Assembly: GCA_028284665.1 (NCBI GenBank)
Contig: JANQRG010000046.1
Location: 124,001 to 188,000, forward strand
Length of the DNA: 64,000 nt
Reading direction: 5' to 3'
From: Croceivirga sp.
GTDB lineage: Bacteria > Bacteroidota > Bacteroidia > Flavobacteriales > Flavobacteriaceae
Position numbers and translations under genes: made by a program. The notes beneath the pieces were generated by a model, which had not been told where the DNA came from, did not search any database, and saw nothing but the letters and a program-made list of their open reading frames with translations. Positions 53,648 through 63,900 of this stretch are shown piece by piece; position 1 is the first letter of the stretch; every line of letters starts with the position of its first letter.

Positions 53648-55051
53648 TTAACTATAATTTGTTGCTACGGCCAGGATCAAGGCCAAAAAGGCGATACTCA
53701 ATAAACTGATCAAAACCGGAAATATAAAACGAATCCAACGGTCAATGGGAACACGACACATGCTAAGCATAGCGATGAGCCCTCCTAAAGTGGGATTGAC
53801 CAGGTTGGAAAGGCCATCTCCTATCTGAAAAGCGAGAATAGTGATTTGCCTGGAAAGCCCGAGAGATTCCCCCAGGGGAAGCATAACGGGCAAGGTAGCC
53901 AGAGCCTGTCCACTTCCCGAAGGGATAAAAAAATTGATTACGGTCTGAGAGATGGACATGCAAATGGCAGAGGCGTATAAAGGTAAACCTTGTAATACAT
54001 TTGAAAGCTGATAGGAAATAGTATCGCCGATATTACCCATTTCCATAAGTACCTTTATGGAGGTCGCAAAGCCTACCATAAAAGCCCCGGGAGCCGCAAT
54101 CCCCACAGCCTTTAATACGGTTTCGCTCATGTCCGTGGCACTCATCCTGGATACCAGGCCACAAAAAAGTGCAATCATCAGGAAAACCGCCGAAAGCTCA
54201 TTAATGTACCAATGCAAATTAAAAACCCCGTAAAGGATAACTAAAAGACCAGTAGTAAATATTGCGATAACCAACCAATTATTTCCGGTCATCCGATACT
54301 CCTTAAGGGGTCTGGACAAACCCAAATCCCTGACGTCAAGACCATGACCCAGGCTTTTGTGGGGATATAGTGTAATTCGTTTAAAATAGCGCACATTGTA
54401 GTAGGCCATAATGCAGAGCGCTGTAAAACAGAGTATACTTCGAAGTAATGCTCCTGAAAACATGGGCAGTTCCGCAATCTTATGGCCTGTTCCCACCGTA
54501 TAGGGATTAATAGGGGACAACCCAAATCCAATGGTCATGGCCCCAACCGAAATACCAGCAGCCAAAATCAAATCTCCACCTAATGCTAGACTAAGAACAG
54601 CCGCTATAGGAACCATAGCGATATTGTTTTCGTACCCTACGGCAACCCCAAGTAATCCATAAATAAAGGTCATGATCACTATAATAAGGTGTTTGTGTTG
54701 CAACCCCAGGTTGTTTACCAATGTGCCAACAGCATTCTCCACGGCTTTGGATCTTTCCATGAAGCCAAACATAATTCCCCCTGCCAGTACGATGAAGATG
54801 ATTTCTACAGCAGCCTTGAAGCCCAGCGGGATGGCTTTAAACATGTCCAAAAAACCAACGGGTGTGGAAGAAATTGTTTTGTACGAATTGGGTAATACTG
54901 TACTTCGCCCATCTATTACCACCCGTTCGTACATTCCTGCAGGTAACAAGTAGGTTAATACGGTCACGAGAACTATTATGCCAAACAACATGGTAATAGC
55001 ATGTGGAATACGACTAAAAACAGATTGGATTGAAGACTTTGATTTGATCAT
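53648..55051 (-). CDS. YfcC family (DcuC-like) transporter
   Basis: A 467-residue inner-membrane protein with 11-12 helices: PHAITMLFGIIVLVTVLTYLLPAG at the N-terminus, then GIMFGFMERSKAVENA and INFFIPSGSGQALATLPVMLP. The last motif is shared with YfcC/AbgT-type carriers. Related proteins carry amino acids or short peptides. Its gene is directly followed by the M20 deacylase gene (1-bp gap), so the substrate may be an N-acylated amino acid (inference). Confidence 0.87.
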   Translation of the reverse strand: MIKSKSSIQSVFSRIPHAITMLFGIIVLVTVLTYLLPAGMYERVVIDGRSTVLPNSYKTISSTPVGFLDMFKAIPLGFKAAVEIIFIVLAGGIMFGFMERSKAVENAVGTLVNNLGLQHKHLIIVIMTFIYGLLGVAVGYENNIAMVPIAAVLSLALGGDLILAAGISVGAMTIGFGLSPINPYTVGTGHKIAELPMFSGALLRSILCFTALCIMAYYNVRYFKRITLYPHKSLGHGLDVRDLGLSRPLKEYRMTGNNWLVIAIFTTGLLVILYGVFNLHWYINELSAVFLMIALFCGLVSRMSATDMSETVLKAVGIAAPGAFMVGFATSIKVLMEMGNIGDTISYQLSNVLQGLPLYASAICMSISQTVINFFIPSGSGQALATLPVMLPLGESLGLSRQITILAFQIGDGLSNLVNPTLGGLIAMLSMCRVPIDRWIRFIFPVLISLLSIAFLALILAVATNYS

Positions 55052-55113
55052 TTGCGGATTGTAGGAACAATCGTATCTATAACGGAATCCATTTGGAACG
55101 TTATCTATTTTTA

Positions 55114-55614
55114 TTAATTCAAGCTAAAATAGCCCCTGCAAATCAAATCTGAGTATATTTCATGAAATACATTTTCACTTTGGTTATAAATCATACCGCT
55201 AATTTGGATTTGACCAAATCGTGAACTGTCCAGTTGCAGCCGTAGTTCTTTTATTTTTTTATTTAAATAATGGGAAAGAATAGTGAATAAACAGCTATTC
55301 TTTTGCCAAAGGATATCAGAATAGGTTTTTTGAGCTGCAATGGTATTATAAATACGATCTAAACCCCTTACCGCATAAAAGTGTTGATTTTCTAAGGCAT
55401 CCCTTATTATAGGATTGGTATTGGACAATACAAAAGCGATTTCTTGAAGATCGTGTTTTAGAATTAATTGCTTAACATGACGGGTGGTTTCCTTATCGAA
55501 TACTACGGAATTACCAATCGATGTATAATAACAGTTCGTATTTCCAAAAGTCCTATTAATGGCATATTCAAGACAATCTGTTGGACAAACAAAATATAAA
55601 CCTTTGTGTTTCAA
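55114..55614 (-). CDS. Small protein with beta-carbonic-anhydrase-like N-terminus
   Basis: A 166-residue protein read from TTG 55614; no in-frame ATG exists near the N-terminus. Residues 10-60 (FVCPTDCLEYAINRTFG, then YYTSIGNSVVFDKETTRHVK) resemble the CxDxR strand and the following GN segment of beta-carbonic anhydrases. The later cysteine/histidine ligands are not obvious and the protein is short. It lies 54 bp after the LCIB-type carbonic anhydrase gene. The likeness may be superficial; function unknown. Confidence 0.5.
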   Translation of the reverse strand: MKHKGLYFVCPTDCLEYAINRTFGNTNCYYTSIGNSVVFDKETTRHVKQLILKHDLQEIAFVLSNTNPIIRDALENQHFYAVRGLDRIYNTIAAQKTYSDILWQKNSCLFTILSHYLNKKIKELRLQLDSSRFGQIQISGMIYNQSENVFHEIYSDLICRGYFSLN

Positions 55615-55668
55615 TTGGATTTCTAAACTTTAGTATGTAGCACGAAACCAGGACATCGCGATCCTGTT

Positions 55669-56382
55669 CTACAGGCTTTTTACATCAATCACTTCAAAGT
55701 TCTTCGCTACGAAGTAGTCGTCTAAACCATAGTCTGTATTGATAATAATCCCTCCCAACAGGGTTACCGTATCGACAGGAAATTCATCTTTACATGAACT
55801 TAAATGCTCATGTACCTTTTTATCGATTATTTCATAGGTGGCCTCTGTGATTGCTTTTTCCTGGTGTTCGCTATCTAATATTTGCTCGCGATAGGGAAGC
55901 AAGCTTTCCTCAAGTTTCATTTGTTGATAGTCGTCGTCATGTATAACCGGAGCATAATCAGTATCGTGGAAACGACTTAATGCAAGCATCAGTGCTCCGC
56001 AGGAGTTTCCGGTCTGTTCCTGCCGCGGGCGGTACATCTTGCCCAAGTCCCCATCAAGGGTAATCCCTATATGTGGGCCATAAAATATAAAGGCGCTGCC
56101 CTCATCGGGGATATGATGCGCAAAAGCAGTCATACCCGTTTGCCCGGCAAAAGGTAATCCCCCTAATCCTCCCATAATAAAGGGACCGAATAACACATTA
56201 AAGAAGGTTGTGGAAGGTACGTTAATATCATCCGAACATACAGATGTAGCCATCAATACCTTAGAGATATCAATATCATGTTCTAACTGCATTTTTCCGA
56301 GGTAATGGATAGAGGTGTCCTTCGCATCCATGGCATTTGGAAAATAGGACTTCACTATTTCCGCAAATTTTCGTTGTAACAT
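55669..56382 (-). CDS. LCIB/LCIC-type (theta class) carbonic anhydrase
   Basis: A 237-residue protein of the family named after algal limiting-CO2-inducible proteins. The signature GGLGGLPFAGQTGMTAFAHH, YGPHIGITLDGDLGKMYRPR and GNSCGALMLAL is distinctive. Candidate zinc ligands are C49 (SVCSDD), H89 or H90 (AHHIPDEG) and C128 (NSCGA). The family interconverts CO2 and bicarbonate. It appears cytosolic. Its neighbours include a beta-carbonic-anhydrase-like small gene and a DinB gene. Confidence 0.82.
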   Translation of the reverse strand: MLQRKFAEIVKSYFPNAMDAKDTSIHYLGKMQLEHDIDISKVLMATSVCSDDINVPSTTFFNVLFGPFIMGGLGGLPFAGQTGMTAFAHHIPDEGSAFIFYGPHIGITLDGDLGKMYRPRQEQTGNSCGALMLALSRFHDTDYAPVIHDDDYQQMKLEESLLPYREQILDSEHQEKAITEATYEIIDKKVHEHLSSCKDEFPVDTVTLLGGIIINTDYGLDDYFVAKNFEVIDVKSL

Positions 56383-56441
56383 TGCTAAATTTTTAAAGGT
56401 TTATTTCAGTCTACTATTCTTCAAGGCTTCTCTTTAATTTC

Positions 56442-57035
56442 CTACCATCCATAGTACCCTTTTGGGGTTACTTCATTCAAGCGTAAGTATACCACACACT
56501 GTCCCCTGTGATGAATGATATGGTTTTCCATAGCATAGAACAATCGCCATACCGGGATGGTAGTCCCTGCAAAATCACAATTCGAGAGCAGTTTCTCATC
56601 TGATAAGTCCTTTATGGACTGTCGGACAAAAGCATACATATTTTCCAGTTCTCGAATAATATTTTCTTTGGGCATCTGCACTGGAAGTTTTATACCGTCA
56701 TAAGGGTTTCTTATTCCGGCCCGGCCTGCCAATTGTCCACAAGTGTAGATCACACAGTGCCGCCATTGCTCGGAAAACGTCATAGCCCCATCGGTGTACT
56801 TAAAGGTGAAAAGCCCTGGAGGCATCTGTTTGACATTGGTCATGGTCATCATCTCAGAACGATTCCAGGCAGTAATGAGTTCTTTCCGCAGTGCGTTTGT
56901 ATCCACTTCATCTGTCACCAAATTGTGTTTGGCAAGATTGGCAGTAGACTTCGCTTTACCACTATCTATTCGACAGCCCAAGATCGAGAGGAGACTAAAG
57001 CCCAGAATATTTCTTAAAAAACTAATGCGATTCAT
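56442..57035 (-). CDS. DinB family metal-binding lipoprotein
   Basis: A 197-residue four-helix DinB-fold protein. The N-terminus reads SFLRNILGFSLLSILGC with a lipobox (Cys21), so it is probably an exported lipoprotein, unlike the cytosolic thiol-dependent DinB enzymes. The expected His triad is seen: QWRHCVIYT and MENHIIHHRGQCVVYL. The reaction is unknown. The gene follows the COG0523 GTPase gene by 21 bp and may belong to its zinc-controlled transcript. Confidence 0.82.
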   Translation of the reverse strand: MNRISFLRNILGFSLLSILGCRIDSGKAKSTANLAKHNLVTDEVDTNALRKELITAWNRSEMMTMTNVKQMPPGLFTFKYTDGAMTFSEQWRHCVIYTCGQLAGRAGIRNPYDGIKLPVQMPKENIIRELENMYAFVRQSIKDLSDEKLLSNCDFAGTTIPVWRLFYAMENHIIHHRGQCVVYLRLNEVTPKGYYGW

Positions 57036-57056
57036 TTCGATTTTAATAGGCTTTTT

Positions 57057-58280
57057 TTACTCCAATGCATAAGCCCTTTCCACAGGCCATTCATCATCAT
57101 ATCCTTTCAACCATGTTTGGGACTCCAGTTCCTTATTGGTGGCCAGACAAGCGTCCAGATCTTCCCGCATCCGTTCTTCGTCCATAGCCTGCCCAATGAA
57201 TACAATTTCATTTTTTCGATCTCCAAAAGTCTTGTCCCATTCGGCTTCAATTTGCTCTTGATTTTCTAAAAAGGCCAAATATTGTGCGCGCTTTTGAAAA
57301 GGCATGCTACTCCACCAAACCCCGGCGCTATCTGTTCTCAAAGATCCTCCGGCCTGGCCCCAGATCAAAGCTTGTTCCGGTCGTGAAGCGATCCAAAACA
57401 ATCCTTTACTACGGATGACGGTATTTGGAAACCTATGGTGCACATACTGCCAAAAACGTTCGGGATCAAAGGGTTTTTTGTTGCGATAAACAAAAGAACT
57501 GATCCCATATTCTTCAGTTTCCGGGGTATGCTCCTCTTTATTCAGTTCCTCAATCCATCCCGCACTTTGTTCCGCCTCCTCAAAATTGAATAGGCCAGTG
57601 TTTAGAATGGATTTAGGACTAACTCTACTAAATTTAGACGTTATAATCTGAGCATTGGGGTTCAGTTTTTTGATGATAGCTTTTAGTACATTCAAAGTAT
57701 CTTCAGAGACTAAGTCAACTTTGTTCAATACGATGACATTGGCAAACTCAATTTGGTCTGTAAGCAGATTGACAATAGTTCGATAATCCCCTTCAATGTT
57801 GGTCAGGTCACGATCTATCAAAGTTTCGGGACTGCCAAAATCCTTAAAAAAGTTGAAGGCATCCACTACAGTAACCATGGTGTCGACATAGCTAAAACGC
57901 GAAAGATCAATGTTGTTCTCCTCGTCTATAAAAGAGAAGGTTTGAGCCACAGGTATCGGTTCACTGATTCCTGTGCTTTCGATAAGAAGATAATCAAATC
58001 GGTTTTCTTTGGCCAATCGTTCTACTTCTATCATCAAATCTTCCCTAAGCGTACAACAAATACACCCATTGCTCATTTCAACCAATTTCTCCTCCGTTCT
58101 GGAAAGCGTGTTTTCGCTTTTGACTAATTCCGCATCAACGTTAACTTCGCTCATGTCGTTCACAATGACGGCCACTTTTAAGCCCTCTTTGTTGTGCAAA
58201 ACATGGTTAAGCAAAGTAGTCTTTCCGGCTCCTAGAAACCCACTCAGTACCGTAACCGGTAATTTATTGTTCGTTGTCAT
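57057..58280 (-). CDS. COG0523 (CobW/P47K) GTPase, probable zinc chaperone
   Basis: A 407-residue metallochaperone GTPase: P-loop [13 protein letters not shown] (residues 14-26), the conserved metal motif CICC (73-76, [12 protein letters not shown]), [11 protein letters not shown] (Walker B region) and NKVDLV (G4). The C-terminal CobW_C domain follows. COG0523 members of this kind are induced in zinc starvation and load zinc into client proteins. The 21-bp palindrome at 58372-58392, about 92 bp upstream, is the same operator as at the ABC operon, which supports zinc control. Confidence 0.92.
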   Translation of the reverse strand: MTTNNKLPVTVLSGFLGAGKTTLLNHVLHNKEGLKVAVIVNDMSEVNVDAELVKSENTLSRTEEKLVEMSNGCICCTLREDLMIEVERLAKENRFDYLLIESTGISEPIPVAQTFSFIDEENNIDLSRFSYVDTMVTVVDAFNFFKDFGSPETLIDRDLTNIEGDYRTIVNLLTDQIEFANVIVLNKVDLVSEDTLNVLKAIIKKLNPNAQIITSKFSRVSPKSILNTGLFNFEEAEQSAGWIEELNKEEHTPETEEYGISSFVYRNKKPFDPERFWQYVHHRFPNTVIRSKGLFWIASRPEQALIWGQAGGSLRTDSAGVWWSSMPFQKRAQYLAFLENQEQIEAEWDKTFGDRKNEIVFIGQAMDEERMREDLDACLATNKELESQTWLKGYDDEWPVERAYALE

Positions 58281-58371
58281 GTTCTCAAGCTATTAGCTGT
58301 GATTTGGTACAAGGAATTTTCTATGAAAACCGTTGTTCCAAGTGGCTATAAAAATAAACGAGAATTCAAAC

Positions 58372-58392
58372 AAATGCAACTCAGTTGCATTT
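58372..58392. promoter_or_regulatory. Second copy of the 21-bp palindromic operator, probable Zur box
   Basis: AAATGCAACT, central C, AGTTGCATTT: a perfect palindrome with the same arms as at 44826-44846. On the minus strand a TTG inside it lies 20 nt before TATTTTTA (-7-like), so it covers the -33 region of the COG0523 gene promoter. It also lies 90 bp upstream of the PAS gene on the other strand. Confidence 0.8.
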
Positions 58393-58436
58393 ATATTACA
58401 AAGGATGACGAATCTCATACTCTTATAAAGGAACCC

Positions 58437-58469
58437 TTGTTACTTTTAAAATAGATTTAGAAGTAACAA
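58437..58469 (+). promoter_or_regulatory. 9-bp inverted repeat upstream of the PAS gene
   Basis: TTGTTACTT (58437-58445) and AAGTAACAA (58461-58469) flank 15 bp; the right arm ends 13 nt before ATG 58483. It could be an operator or an mRNA hairpin; chance is possible. Confidence 0.35.
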
Positions 58470-58482
58470 TTGGATATAATTA

Positions 58483-58974
58483 ATGGAAAACAGAAGAAAA
58501 AGGTACCTATCACCAATACAAAGTCTGGATTTTTATCTCGATAATTTCCAGTCCTTGTGCAAAAAGCTAAAACTTGAAAATGAATTATCGGAGCTAAGGG
58601 GTATTTTGAATCGGGATTTGGAACCCTCGGTCATCGAAATATTACAATCTACTCGGTATCAAGCCCTGGTTGTAACCGATTTGGATAAGACCATTATTTG
58701 GGCCAATAACGGATTTCACGAAATGACAGGTTATTCCAAACATTTTGCCATTGGAAAACACCCCAATTTCTTACAGGGCGAGAAAACCTCCCAAAAAGCG
58801 AAAACGGAAATACGTAGCTTGTTGGAGCAGGAAGAAAGGTTTTCTAAGGCGCTTGTAAATTATCGAAAGAATGGGGAAGAATATATTTGTGAGATTGACG
58901 TAATGCCTTTGTTCAATAACAACAAAGAAGTGACCCACTTTCTCGCGATGGAAAGGGAAAAAACTGCAGCATAA
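58483..58974 (+). CDS. Single-domain PAS protein (LOV-like but without the reactive cysteine)
   Basis: A 163-residue protein: an N-terminal helical segment (residues 10-55) and one PAS domain (56-160). ALVVTDLDKTIIWANNGFHEMTGYS and GKHPNFLQGEKTSQ match the LOV/PAS-9 pattern, but the Cys of the LOV motif NCRFLQG is replaced by Pro94, so photochemistry is not expected. No output domain is attached. It is transcribed away from the COG0523 gene, with the palindromic operator between them. Confidence 0.85.
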   Translation: MENRRKRYLSPIQSLDFYLDNFQSLCKKLKLENELSELRGILNRDLEPSVIEILQSTRYQALVVTDLDKTIIWANNGFHEMTGYSKHFAIGKHPNFLQGEKTSQKAKTEIRSLLEQEERFSKALVNYRKNGEEYICEIDVMPLFNNNKEVTHFLAMEREKTAA

Positions 58975-59038
58975 TCAATGACTTGCAATGTTTTTACACC
59001 CTAAGAGGTTACTTTTATGCCAAGTGCACCGGATTTCT

Positions 59039-60736
59039 TTAATACCCGGCTGCCTGCCCATCTTTGCGACTCTCAGAAGCACCGTGATAGACCTTATTCT
59101 CATCATCCCATAATATGGCCTGGTAGCCACCGTAGATCCCTCGGGCCGTTCCAATTCTATGTCCCTTATCCATGAGTCTGCGGATAGTGGAGTAGGGGAT
59201 ACCGGATTCCGTTCGTATAAGGCCCGTATTTTCCGTCGTTCTACCCATGGGACTGGCTCCTCCGGTATGGTCCCATCGAGGTGCATCTCCGGCTTCCTGC
59301 AAATTCATACCAAAATCGATGAGATTCATCACAATTTGTGTATGACCCATAGGCTGGAAATCACCACCCATTACCCCAAAGCTTACATAGGGTTTACCGT
59401 CTTTGGTCATAAAGGCAGGAATAATGGTATGAAAGGGTCGCTTTCCTGGTTCATAGGTATTGGCCTGCCCACGTTTAAGACTGAACAATTCTCCACGATC
59501 CTGTAGCATAAAACCCAATTCAGGCGGTGCCATACCCGAGCCCATACCGCGATAGTTGCTTTGGATCAAAGAGATCATTGTACCCTCATTATCAGCAACT
59601 GTCATATAAATAGTCTCCCCGGCTGAAATTTCACCGGCGCTATATTTTCCTGCGCGTTCACCAATCTGTTCCCTTCGGCCATTGGCATAGTCATCCGAAA
59701 GTAATTGGGCAACAGGGACATCAAAAAAGTCCATATCGGCATAGTATTTTGCCCGATCTTCAAACGCCAGTTTTTTGGCTTCAGTAAAAAGGTGTAAGTG
59801 CTCCGGGCTTCCAAATTCAATTTTGGAAAAGTCGTAGCCCTCTAATATTTGCAGCATTTGAAGTGCAGCAATTCCCTGGCCATTAGGAGGCAATTCCCAA
59901 ACATCGTACCCCCGATAGTTGATGGACACAGGTTCCACCCATTCCGATTTGTGTGCTGCAAAGTCCTTCGCTGAGAGAAATCCTCCTTGTTCTTTGATGA
60001 ATTTTCCGATGGTTTTGGCGATATCCCCTTTGTAAAAAGCATCTCGTCCTCCTTCAGCAATTTTCCGATAGGTATCTGCTAAATATGGATTTTTATAGAT
60101 CTCTCCCTCATTGGGCAGTGTACCGCCGTTTTGTTGCTCGTAGGTTTCCTCAATGTTTGGAAACCCTTTTGACTTGAAGAAGGGAATACTGCGTTGCATA
60201 TACCAGGCAATAAGCTCGGTCAAAGGGAAACCCTTTTCGGCATACCCAATGGCCGGAGCCAGAATTTCCGTCATGGGCTTGGACCCGAATTTTTGATGCA
60301 ATTCAAACCAACCATCCACAGCACCCGGAACGCTTATCGGCAATGGCCCATGCGAGGGGATCTTTTCCATGCCTTCTTTTTCGAAATACTCCAGCGTGAG
60401 GTTGCCGGGTGAACGCCCGCTGGCATTAAGGCCATAGAGTTGTTTCGTTTTTCCGTCCCAAACAATAGCAAAAAGATCGCCGCCAATACCACATCCTGTA
60501 GGTTCCATAAGGCCTAAAGCCGCATTTGCACCAATGGCCGCATCTATGGCGTTCCCTCCACTTTTTAAGATATCCAGCCCAATTTGAGTGGCCAATGGAT
60601 GACTTGTAGCTACCATGCCGTTTTGGCCCAATACTTCTGACCGTGTGGCAAAGGGCTGGCCGGTTATTCTATCTTGGGCAACAGTGAATTGGACTAGTAG
60701 TAACAGGCCGGAAAAGCAACTAATGAAGGTTTTCAT
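59039..60736 (-). CDS. Gamma-glutamyltransferase family protein (YwrD-like)
   Basis: A 565-residue protein with signal peptide (FISCFSGLLLLVQFTVAQ), probably periplasmic. The N-terminal half has GMVATSHPLATQIGLDILKSGGNAIDAA, and the family NTN-hydrolase cleavage region reads ISAGETIYMTVADNEGTMIS, with a Thr at the place of the catalytic one. SLIQSNYRGMGSGM and GVMGGDFQPMGHTQI follow. It would autocleave and transfer or hydrolyse gamma-glutamyl groups such as in glutathione. I start at ATG 60736, not TTG 60742. Confidence 0.9.
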   Translation of the reverse strand: MKTFISCFSGLLLLVQFTVAQDRITGQPFATRSEVLGQNGMVATSHPLATQIGLDILKSGGNAIDAAIGANAALGLMEPTGCGIGGDLFAIVWDGKTKQLYGLNASGRSPGNLTLEYFEKEGMEKIPSHGPLPISVPGAVDGWFELHQKFGSKPMTEILAPAIGYAEKGFPLTELIAWYMQRSIPFFKSKGFPNIEETYEQQNGGTLPNEGEIYKNPYLADTYRKIAEGGRDAFYKGDIAKTIGKFIKEQGGFLSAKDFAAHKSEWVEPVSINYRGYDVWELPPNGQGIAALQMLQILEGYDFSKIEFGSPEHLHLFTEAKKLAFEDRAKYYADMDFFDVPVAQLLSDDYANGRREQIGERAGKYSAGEISAGETIYMTVADNEGTMISLIQSNYRGMGSGMAPPELGFMLQDRGELFSLKRGQANTYEPGKRPFHTIIPAFMTKDGKPYVSFGVMGGDFQPMGHTQIVMNLIDFGMNLQEAGDAPRWDHTGGASPMGRTTENTGLIRTESGIPYSTIRRLMDKGHRIGTARGIYGGYQAILWDDENKVYHGASESRKDGQAAGY

Positions 60737-60905
60737 AATCAATTTTTACAATTTCCTAATGTACAAAAATATCCAGAGGAAAATCGATGGAAATGCATTA
60801 AGGGTTACGTCTTAAAATACAGGGGCACGTGCAAGATTGATAACTCAGTTCTAACCACTTCATTGGGAACTTACATAGAAAAACAATTTTCGATTGGCAG
60901 TTATT
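60737..60905. other. Gap between the two last genes
   Basis: No ORF, hairpin or clear promoter is seen, apart from AT-rich sequence upstream of the glutamyltransferase gene. Confidence 0.3.
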
Positions 60906-63900
60906 TTATTCTTTCTCAAACGAGATCATTTCCATCTCATTTTTAGCAATTTGCCCATTGATTTTTGCAATGTATTCGTCCATTAATTGATTTAGGGAAG
61001 TGATTTCTTTATCCAGCTCTTTGGTAACCTCAACAAAGAATTGCTCTGCTTGATCCGTAGGAGGATAATCCCCCCTTTGGGAGTCGGTCATCAAAAATGC
61101 CAGGCGGTTATTAATTCGAATACCGTAGTTCAAAGGATCTTGTCTACTTTGATTTTTGGTCATATGAATGTTATTTTCAATGACATCCAACTTTGATTCA
61201 AAGTCCGATATCATATCTTTTAGTCCTTTGTTTAAACCCGGTTTTCCTTTGAAATACTCCAGGTCCTTCTTAACTGTTCTAATGTCAGTGATTGCAGTAT
61301 TCGCCCGGCTCACCTGGTCACGCACTTTGACTAAAAAATCAAATTGCTTTTGATAATCACTCGGTGAATTCGGCATTCTAGGATCTTTGACAATTGTTAG
61401 CTCCTGTTCAGCAATTTGCCCGTTATAGTGCAATCGTATTTTGTAGTTGCCAGGTACCGCTTTGGGCCCCCTGTTCGGGGAGGAGTAAAACACCATGCCT
61501 TTGAAGGTTTTGTAACCCGGATAGCGCATGTTCCAGATAAGCCGGTTACCGCCTGATACAACTTTTAAAGGCTGGTCCGCCTCAGGATTCAGTTTATTTT
61601 CCTTAGCCCCATTTGAAAAACGTTGTATCAATTTGCCATCCGTCTCCAGAATTTCGATGGCGACCCTATCGGTTTCTTGTAGGCTTTTTAGATAATAATT
61701 GATAATTGCCCCATCGGGATGATTTTCACCCACCAACAAGGTATTCGGTACTCCCCAGCCGCCGGACTGTTGCATTCGATAGGCTCGGTCAGGTTTATAT
61801 AAATAAAAGTCAGCATTGGTAATTTGTTCTGACAGTTGTTGCAGGGGAGTCAGGTCATCGATCATCCAAAAACTACGACCATGTGTGGCCGCAATTAGAT
61901 CGTTATCCCGTACATGAAGGTCTCTGATCGAGGTGATGGGCAGGTTCAATTGAAAAGGTGACCAGCTATTCCCATCATCGAAGGAGACATACATCCCCCA
62001 TTCCGTTCCTGCGTAAAGCAATCCCTCTCTGACCTTATCTGAACGTATGGCTCGTGTATAGTGGGTGTTTTTGATCCCTCTGGTGATCACCTTCCAGGTT
62101 TTCCCATAGTCTGATGTCTTGTACAAGTAAGGTGTATAATCCCCAAACTTATATGAAGTGGCGGCCACGTAGGCGGTGCCTTTTTGAAACGGGCTGGGGT
62201 CAATGCAATTGATCATATTAAGCTCTGGACTCATACCTGACGGAGGGGTAATATTCTCCCAGTTTTGGCCATTGTCCTTTGTTATATGGATTAACCCATC
62301 ATCGCTGCCCACCCAAATAACGCCCGGCTCCAAAGGAGATTCGTTGATCGCAAAGAGGTTGGAGTAGAACTCCGCCCCGGTATTATCCTGAGTGATCGGG
62401 CCCCCTGACGATTTTATAGTTTCGGGCAAACCACGGGTAAGGTCTGGTGAAATGGTCTTCCAGGTTTGGCCTTCATTAGTGGTAACATGTAAAAAATTGG
62501 ATCCGGCGTATAAGGTATTCGGTTCATGTAAACTAAACTTGACAGGAAAGTTCCAGTTGAAACGATATTTCATCACCTCGGCGCCTGAGCCGGCAGGATT
62601 ATCTGGCCAGATATTGATAGAACGGGTTTGGTCTACTGAATGGTCCCTACGCATCATATACCCTTTGTAGGTACCCCCGTAAACAATGTCATTATTTTTG
62701 GGATCGGGAGCAAGATGTGCACTTTCGCCACCAGCCGTAGCTTCCCAGTCCCTTTCTGTAATACTTGAACCCGCGGTGCGATGGAAGATGCGAACGGTGC
62801 TATTGTCTTGTTGCGCCCCATATATTCTATAGGGAAAGGAATTGTCCGTGGTAACCCTATAAAACTGTGCTGTCGGCTGATTGTGATAGGTGGTCCAATT
62901 CTCTCCACCATCATTGGATACCTGCCCGCCGCCATCGTCGGCAATCACCATCCTTTGGTTGTTATTGGGATCGATCCAGAGATCATGATGGTCTCCATGG
63001 GGTGCATTTTTAAGCGTGAAGGTCTTTCCGCCGTCTGTAGATACTCCATAACTCACATTCATCACAAAAACCTTATCCTTATTCTGGGTATCCGCATAAA
63101 TCCGACTATAGTACCATGCCCGCTGCCGTAAAGCCCTGTTTTCATTGATCTTTTTCCAGCTTTTACCTGCGTCCTCAGACCTGAAGACACCACCGTCTTC
63201 CGCTTCGATAATAGCCCACACCCTATTGGAATCCACAGGAGAAACCGCTATGCCTACTATACCCCAAACCCCTTTAGGTAAGCCAGTATATTTGGAGATA
63301 TCCGTCCAGGTATCACCACCGTCAGTGCTTTTGAATAGTTTACTATCGGGGCCACCGCTATCCATTCTATATCCGTTTCGCTTCATTTGCCAGGTCGCCG
63401 CATATAGAATCCTTGGATTGTTCGGATCCAGTATTAAATCCCCCGCTCCGGCCTTATCACTTTCATACAATATTTTTTCCCAATTTTGGCCGCCATCCTT
63501 GGAACGATAGACACCACGAGTTTCATTGGGTTTCCAAAGATTACCTATGGCCGCAACATACACCAGGTTAGGATCTGTGGGATGAATTCGGATTCTTGAG
63601 ATATGTTCGGACCCTTCCAATCCTATAAATTCCCAGGTCTCCCCTGCGTCAAGACTTTTCCAGATCCCATGCCCCGAAGACACATTTCCCCTTAGGGTTT
63701 GCTCTCCTTCTCCAACATAGATAACATTGGGGTCCGATTCTGAAACCGCCAAAGCGCCGATTGATCCTCCAAAATAGCCATCGGAAATGCAGCTCCATGT
63801 GCTGCCGGCATCGATAGTTTTCCAGACCCCGCCGCCGGCCGTCCCCATATAATAAAGGTTCGGATTGTTCAGTACTCCTGATACCGTTCCTGCACGGCCT

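Noticed and set aside
58483-58974. Blue-light LOV receptor
   Set aside because: The reactive cysteine of the NCRFLQ motif is replaced by proline and no output domain is present.
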